Source: Oscillospiraceae bacterium
Lineage (GTDB): Bacteria > Bacillota > Clostridia > Oscillospirales > Oscillospiraceae
Direction: 5' to 3'
NCBI GenBank assembly: GCA_017458025.1
Contig: JAFTGG010000048.1
Coordinates: 1-17,279, forward strand
DNA: 17,279 nt
Shown here: positions 14,071 to 17,279 of the stretch, one piece after another
How the letters are laid out: each line of letters opens with the position of its first letter
Position numbering within the stretch: the stretch's first letter is position 1
Position numbers and translations under genes: made by a program
Notes under the pieces: generated by a model
What the model saw: the letters and a program-made list of their open reading frames with translations, nothing else
Database searches by the model: none
Told to the model about the DNA's origin: nothing

Positions 14071-15924
14071 TCATTCCTCCGCGGGTACATTGTCCGCGGG
14101 CTTCGCGGCGGCCTCCGCCGCGATCTTCTTGTTGCGGTTGATGTGCATGACGAACGTCACGACGGTGATCGCCAGCAAAATCAGTTGTGGAACGATGGTG
14201 CCGACCAGCGGGTAAATGCCGAGCACGTCGAGCGTGTCGTTATACGGAATCCAGCTCAGCCACTTCGGGCTGTTGGATACCCAACTGAAGTCAGCCCATT
14301 CGATCTCCTCAAACACCGCGCCCTCGATGAGCTCCTTGATGCCCGCGCCGAGGAACGAGATGGACATGATCGCCATCAAGATGCTCGTGCCCATGAAGAA
14401 CGGCTTGAGCGGAAGCTTGACGGAGAGGAAGCGGATCAGGAAGAACACGACCACCAACGCGGCAACGCCGACGCCGAAGCCTGCCCAGACCATATCGGGG
14501 CGGTCCTCACGCAGCATGGGCTGATAGAACAGAATCACTTCCGCGCCCTCACGGAAGACCGCGAGCCACGCCGTGAACGCCAGCGCGAACATGCTGCCGC
14601 GTTCCGCGCCGCCGGCCACCTGGCTTTCGATGTATTGGCTCCACGCGGCGGACTCGGACTTCGAGACCATCCAGTTGCTGACCCAGAACAGGACGACCAC
14701 GGCGGTCAGCGCCGCGATGCCTTCAATGACCTCCTGGCTCATGTGGTATTCCGCGCTGCGCGCAAGCAGGTAGTTGAGGATCGCAGCCATGATAAAGCTG
14801 CACACAACGCCGAGCGCCGAGCCGATGTAAACGGGCGTAACGCCCTTCTTGTTGCCGGTCTTGACGAGGTAGGCGATGATCGCGCCGACGATGAGGATCG
14901 CCTCGAGGCCCTCGCGGAGAATGATGGCGAAGCTGCCGAGGAACACCGCGATGGCGCTGCCGACGGAGGTACCGGACGTTGCCGTTTCGCCCGTCTCCGC
15001 AGTCTGCTCCGCGCCCGCGCCGCCGGAGTAATCGTTGATAAAGCCCTCAGGGCTTAAAAGCATCGCGTCGGTCTCCAGCTTCTCGATCAGCGCGTCCGCC
15101 GCGGCGCGCGCCGCCTCGACGCCCTGATCCTTCTTGATGGACTTGCGCAGCGTCGTAAACGCCAGCTCCACCTCGCTCACGCGGGAGCCGGAGATGTAGT
15201 TCATCGTGTTGCGCTCGAAGCCCGACACCTCGTAGTAGCCCCAAGAGCCCGCCTTGGCATACTCATACGCCTCGTCGGTCTCGCCGGCTTCGTACAGCTC
15301 GACCGCGTGATTCGCGACGCCAGCGATGGCGACCGCCTGATCGTGGTAGTTCCAATTGTCGATGCCGTAGGCTTCCTTGTACTCGTCCCATGTGAGAAAG
15401 TAGCCCTTGTCAAATTCAAACGCGCCCGCGCTCTGCGCTTCCGCCGCGGCAGCGTTGATGCTCCCTTCGGGGCTCAAGAGCATCGCGTCGGTCTCCAGCT
15501 TCTCGATCAGCGCGTCCGCCGCGGCGCGCGCCGTCTCGACGCCCTGATCCTTCTTGATCGCCTTGCGCAGCGTCGTAAACGCCAGCTCCACCTCGCTCAC
15601 GCGGGCGCCGGAGATGTAGTTCATCGTGTTGCGCTCGAAGCCGGACACCTCGTAGTAGCCCCAATAGCCGGATTTGGCATACTCGTAGGCCTCGTCCTTC
15701 TCGCCCGCCTCATACAGCTCGACCGCGTGGTTCGAGACCTCCGCGATGGCGGCCGCCTGATCGTGGTAGTTCCAATTGTCGATGCCGTGCGCTTCCTTGT
15801 ACTCGTCCCACGTCAGATAGTATCCCTCCGCGGCGAACGCCGGAGCCGCCAACGCAAGCATCATCAGCAGCACAAGCGCCAAGCCGGACAGCCGGCGCAT
15901 CATGTTCATCGGTTTGACTTCCAT
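14071..15924 (-). CDS. FTR1-family iron permease with duplicated N-terminal outer domain
   Basis: A signal peptide (to about AFA31) precedes two near-identical 124-residue helical units (34-157 and 174-297; about 112 of 124 residues identical) and a short Gly/Thr/Glu linker. The FTR1 membrane domain (about 320-600, roughly seven helices) follows. Both iron-permeation motifs are intact: R337-E-G-L-E341 and R458-E-G-A-E462. The product is 617 residues from the start chosen at 15924, which has AAAGGAAGCGAAGGA directly upstream; a start at 16014 would put 30 residues before the signal peptide. It is the first gene of the operon, matching Cj1658 of C. jejuni and FetM of uropathogenic E. coli in type. 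The outer repeats contain conserved Trp, Tyr, Asp, Glu and His (NWNYHDQ, GWGYYEVSGFERN-like segments) that could handle iron before passage; this is inferred. Confidence 0.93.
   Translation of the reverse strand: MEVKPMNMMRRLSGLALVLLMMLALAAPAFAAEGYYLTWDEYKEAHGIDNWNYHDQAAAIAEVSNHAVELYEAGEKDEAYEYAKSGYWGYYEVSGFERNTMNYISGARVSEVELAFTTLRKAIKKDQGVETARAAADALIEKLETDAMLLSPEGSINAAAAEAQSAGAFEFDKGYFLTWDEYKEAYGIDNWNYHDQAVAIAGVANHAVELYEAGETDEAYEYAKAGSWGYYEVSGFERNTMNYISGSRVSEVELAFTTLRKSIKKDQGVEAARAAADALIEKLETDAMLLSPEGFINDYSGGAGAEQTAETGETATSGTSVGSAIAVFLGSFAIILREGLEAILIVGAIIAYLVKTGNKKGVTPVYIGSALGVVCSFIMAAILNYLLARSAEYHMSQEVIEGIAALTAVVVLFWVSNWMVSKSESAAWSQYIESQVAGGAERGSMFALAFTAWLAVFREGAEVILFYQPMLREDRPDMVWAGFGVGVAALVVVFFLIRFLSVKLPLKPFFMGTSILMAIMSISFLGAGIKELIEGAVFEEIEWADFSWVSNSPKWLSWIPYNDTLDVLGIYPLVGTIVPQLILLAITVVTFVMHINRNKKIAAEAAAKPADNVPAEE
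15034..15405 (-). repeat. Intragenic direct repeat, copy 2, of the FTR1 outer domain
   Basis: Encodes residues 174-297 of the permease. It matches 15454-15825 at an exact offset of 420 bp, with long runs of identical DNA (for example around 15061 and 15481). Confidence 0.9.
15454..15825 (-). repeat. Intragenic direct repeat, copy 1, of the FTR1 outer domain
   Basis: Encodes residues 34-157 of the permease. Twelve of 124 residues differ from copy 2, so the duplication is recent or kept similar by gene conversion. Confidence 0.9.
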
Positions 15925-16014
15925 TCCTTCGCTTCCTTTGACAGGACGCCGCGTTTGCATCGGTTTGCTAACGGTTAAGCGTCTCTGCTTATCATATATA
16001 CATTGGTTAGGCAT

Positions 16015-16032
16015 TGTTAGCCTACGCTAACA
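16015..16032. promoter_or_regulatory. Operator 2, TTAGC-N4-GCTAA palindrome in the FTR1 leader
   Basis: TGTTAGCCTACGCTAACA has 7-bp perfect arms around four bases, with the same core and spacing as operators 1 and 3. It lies about 33-50 nt after the predicted transcription start, so it could act as a roadblock or belong to an unrecognised downstream promoter. An extra half-site GTTAGG lies at 16005-16010. Confidence 0.7.
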
Positions 16033-16046
16033 TATCTTCATAAAAG

Positions 16047-16066
16047 TTGCAGCTCCACAGCTGCAA
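16047..16066. promoter_or_regulatory. Palindrome TTGCAGCT-N4-AGCTGCAA at the FTR1 transcription start
   Basis: Perfect 8-bp inverted repeat with a 4-nt centre, starting at the predicted +1 (about 16065). It could be an operator for a second regulator or a stabilising hairpin at the mRNA 5' end. It differs in sequence from the TTAGC-type operators. Confidence 0.65.
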
Positions 16067-16071
16067 GGCGC

Positions 16072-16100
16072 ATTATAGCGCGGATATATCAATCTGTCAA
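16072..16100 (-). promoter_or_regulatory. Consensus sigma-A promoter of the iron operon
   Basis: TTGACA (16095-16100), 17-nt spacer, TATAAT (16072-16077) on the minus strand: a full consensus match. It would give a leader of about 140 nt before the FTR1 start. Such a strong core promoter is expected to need a repressor. Confidence 0.92.
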
Positions 16101-16104
16101 GCAC

Positions 16105-16137
16105 AAAAACGCAAAATCCGCAAATGAATATTTTGCG
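16105..16137 (-). terminator. Probable terminator of the transglutaminase-like gene
   Basis: On the minus strand CGCAAAAT and ATTTTGCG (16130-16137 and 16110-16117) pair around a 12-nt loop, followed by five T (16105-16109). The stem is AT-rich and weak. It lies just after the stop at 16152 and just before the FTR1 promoter. A competing repeat GAATATT/AATATTC (16126-16145) overlaps it. Confidence 0.55.
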
Positions 16138-16151
16138 CAATATTCGTCGTT

Positions 16152-17060
16152 TTATCCAACCGCGGCATAGTCCGCCACCGCCATCGGATAGCGCTGCGTA
16201 AACGCCGCCGAGGAAAACGCGTCGCCCGCCGTGTGATTGGCAAAGCCCTCGCTGCCGCGCAGGAACCATTGATATTCCTCCGCGCCCGCGTCCCATGTCG
16301 CATCCAGATTGTAATACCGCCCGTCCAGCGCAACGATGTTCCACGCGTGCAGCTGGTCGCCGGTCTCGTCGACGCCGTTGCCCGTGACAACGCGGCAGTC
16401 AACGCCATTCTCGCGCAGCATGCGGTAAAGCAGGACGCAGTAGCCCTGACAGGTCGCCGTATGGTTCACCAGCGCGGCGTAGGCGGTGGACTTTATATGG
16501 TAATAGGGATTCTTGCGGTGGATTTCGTCGTATTTGACATGCGCGCAGACATAGTCGTAAATGGCGCGGATTTTCTCGTAATCCGAGGCGTCGCCGTCCA
16601 GCGCCAAGTCCGCGTAGGCCTCCGCAAGCGCCAATTCCGCCTCCCGCTCTTGGTCATAGTAAATATAGTGCTCGGGAAAAAGCTCCACGGTATAGGCGTA
16701 CCGCCCGTCCGTCGACTCGTAGCGACAGGCGCTTTCGTAGCCGCCGTACTGGTATCGGATATAATCGCCCTCTCGCGGGTCGTCTGTCTCATCAAGCGCC
16801 GCCTCGACCCACTCGTCCGTCAGCGCAGGCAGCTCGCCAAGGATATCCGCGCCGTAAGTAAAGCGAATGGTAATACTGCCCGCGTAATCCCGCAGACCGG
16901 CGCGGATCGCCGCAATGATTTCGTCCTCGTTCGTCAGCGCCTCGCGCAACGATCCGGGCGCGGCGGCCGGAGTAGCCGCGTTGGGCGCGCCGCAGCCCGC
17001 AGCCAAAAGCGCGCAGAGCGCTCCGCAAAGCAGCGCTTTCCACCTGTTCGTGTGCTGCAT
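16152..17060 (-). CDS. Transglutaminase-like (cysteine protease fold) lipoprotein
   Basis: This 302-residue protein has a lipobox LLAAGC (C23) and a low-complexity Ala/Pro linker, then about 100 residues without a recognised domain. A transglutaminase-like domain from about 155 to 270 follows. The catalytic triad is readable: C204 in TATCQGYC, H238 in QLHAWN and D253 in NLDATWD. The preceding YDYVCAHVKYD segment is also typical. Such exported proteins are usually proteases or peptide-modifying enzymes at the cell surface; the substrate here is unknown. It has its own promoter (17097-17125) and probable terminator, so it is a single-gene unit. The start at 17060 has GGGGGAGGAG 5 nt upstream. 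Its link with the iron genes is only physical. Confidence 0.88.
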   Translation of the reverse strand: MQHTNRWKALLCGALCALLAAGCGAPNAATPAAAPGSLREALTNEDEIIAAIRAGLRDYAGSITIRFTYGADILGELPALTDEWVEAALDETDDPREGDYIRYQYGGYESACRYESTDGRYAYTVELFPEHYIYYDQEREAELALAEAYADLALDGDASDYEKIRAIYDYVCAHVKYDEIHRKNPYYHIKSTAYAALVNHTATCQGYCVLLYRMLRENGVDCRVVTGNGVDETGDQLHAWNIVALDGRYYNLDATWDAGAEEYQWFLRGSEGFANHTAGDAFSSAAFTQRYPMAVADYAAVG

Positions 17061-17096
17061 CTGAACTCCTCCCCCCGCCGCGAACTCTTGCAGCAG

Positions 17097-17125
17097 AGTA
17101 TATTTCTTAAAAACGATCGTGTCAA
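17097..17125 (-). promoter_or_regulatory. Sigma-A promoter of the transglutaminase-like gene
   Basis: TTGACA (17120-17125), 17-nt spacer, TATACT (17097-17102) on the minus strand. Transcription would start near 17090. Confidence 0.8.
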
Positions 17126-17141
17126 ATATTTTTGTTAGCGC

Positions 17142-17171
17142 TTGACAACAAACAGCGCAAAGTGCTAGAAT
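17142..17171 (+). promoter_or_regulatory. Sigma-A promoter of the divergent plus-strand gene
   Basis: TTGACA (17142-17147), 18-nt spacer, TAGAAT (17166-17171). The start site is near 17178, with GGAGG at 17198-17202 and ATG at 17211. Confidence 0.8.
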
Positions 17172-17184
17172 TAGCGTTAGCTAA
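17171..17184. promoter_or_regulatory. Operator 3, TTAGC-N4-GCTAA palindrome at the divergent promoter
   Basis: TTAGCGTTAGCTAA has the same 5-bp arms and 4-nt spacing as operators 1 and 2, and overlaps the end of the -10 and the start site. A single half-site GTTAGC lies at 17134-17139, between the two divergent -35 elements. Confidence 0.75.
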
Positions 17185-17210
17185 CAAGAACAAATTCGGA
17201 GGCACGGCAG

Positions 17211-17279
17211 ATGGAACAAAAGGAATCGATTCCCGCGAAGCCGCTCACCTGGGACAGCTTTATGCTGATGCCCCGCGAG
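17211..17279 (+). CDS. Start of an unidentified plus-strand gene, cut by window edge
   Basis: The first 23 codons are visible (M-E-Q-K-E-S-I-P-A-K-P-L-T-W-D-S-F...), with GGAGG 8 nt upstream and a promoter/operator pair before it. There is no signal peptide in what can be seen. The sequence is too short to name a family. The operator suggests it belongs to the same metal-responsive regulon as the iron genes. Confidence 0.75.
   Translation, partial: MEQKESIPAKPLTWDSFMLMPRE

Noticed and set aside
15967..15980. GCTAACGGTTAAGC as a further operator
   Set aside because: The arms face outward and do not match the TTAGC-N4-GCTAA spacing; at most a degenerate half-site.
15925..16014. Upstream ATG starts for the FTR1 permease
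   Set aside because: They put about 30 charged residues before a normal signal peptide; the ATG at 15924 has the best ribosome site.
16126..16145. Inverted repeat GAATATT-N6-AATATTC
   Set aside because: AT-rich and overlapping a better terminator-like hairpin; no independent evidence of function.
1..17279. CRISPR arrays, insertion sequences, tRNA or rRNA genes, riboswitches
   Set aside because: No spaced direct repeats other than the FTR1 internal duplication, no transposase, no recognisable structural RNA; gaps between genes are all under 300 bases.

Overview
The window looks like the chromosome of a GC-rich, gene-dense Firmicute, most likely a gut-type Clostridia (Oscillospiraceae-like). 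The reasons are GGAGG ribosome-binding sites, near-consensus sigma-A promoters (TTGACA-N17/18-TATAAT), Gram-positive style lipoproteins, and families common in that group: DUF4418, an FMN-binding lipoprotein, and an Frd/Sdh with one cytochrome b. No rRNA, tRNA or other taxonomic marker is present, so the assignment is only suggestive. All genes but the last, partial one are on the minus strand.

The core is one long minus-strand operon running from a consensus promoter at 16072-16100 down to 4858. Its first six genes have the order known from the Campylobacter jejuni P19 iron-uptake locus (Cj1658-Cj1663): FTR1-type iron permease (14071-15924), P19/Tp34-family lipoprotein (13382-14014), DUF2318 membrane protein (11953-13194), two MacB/FtsX-like permeases (10638-11933, 9447-10595) and their ATPase (8755-9432). 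Where C. jejuni has thioredoxin-like genes, this locus has an FMN-binding lipoprotein (8291-8752), an unrecognised exported protein (7770-8267), a four-histidine cytochrome b (7234-7773), a possible 43-residue small protein (7106-7237), and Frd/Sdh-like flavoprotein and iron-sulfur subunits (5535-7112, 4858-5538). I infer a redox-coupled iron acquisition system that links cytoplasmic or quinone electrons to an extracytoplasmic iron carrier.

A second unit with its own promoter (4833-4861) follows: a DUF4418 membrane protein (4396-4797), a third FtsX-like permease (3190-4392) and a second ATPase (2519-3190), closed by a strong terminator (2419-2457). Upstream of the main operon is a transglutaminase-like lipoprotein (16152-17060), and a divergent plus-strand gene starts at 17211. 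The palindrome TTAGC-N4-GCTAA, resembling a DtxR/IdeR-type iron box, occurs at the DUF4418 promoter, in the FTR1 leader and at the divergent promoter. This suggests one metal-responsive regulon.

At the left edge is a separately promoted HD-domain/helical-repeat protein (75-2348). Its frame is interrupted by a TAG codon and then stays open, with strongly coding-like third positions, to the window edge. None of the other 15 complete minus-strand genes ends in TAG.
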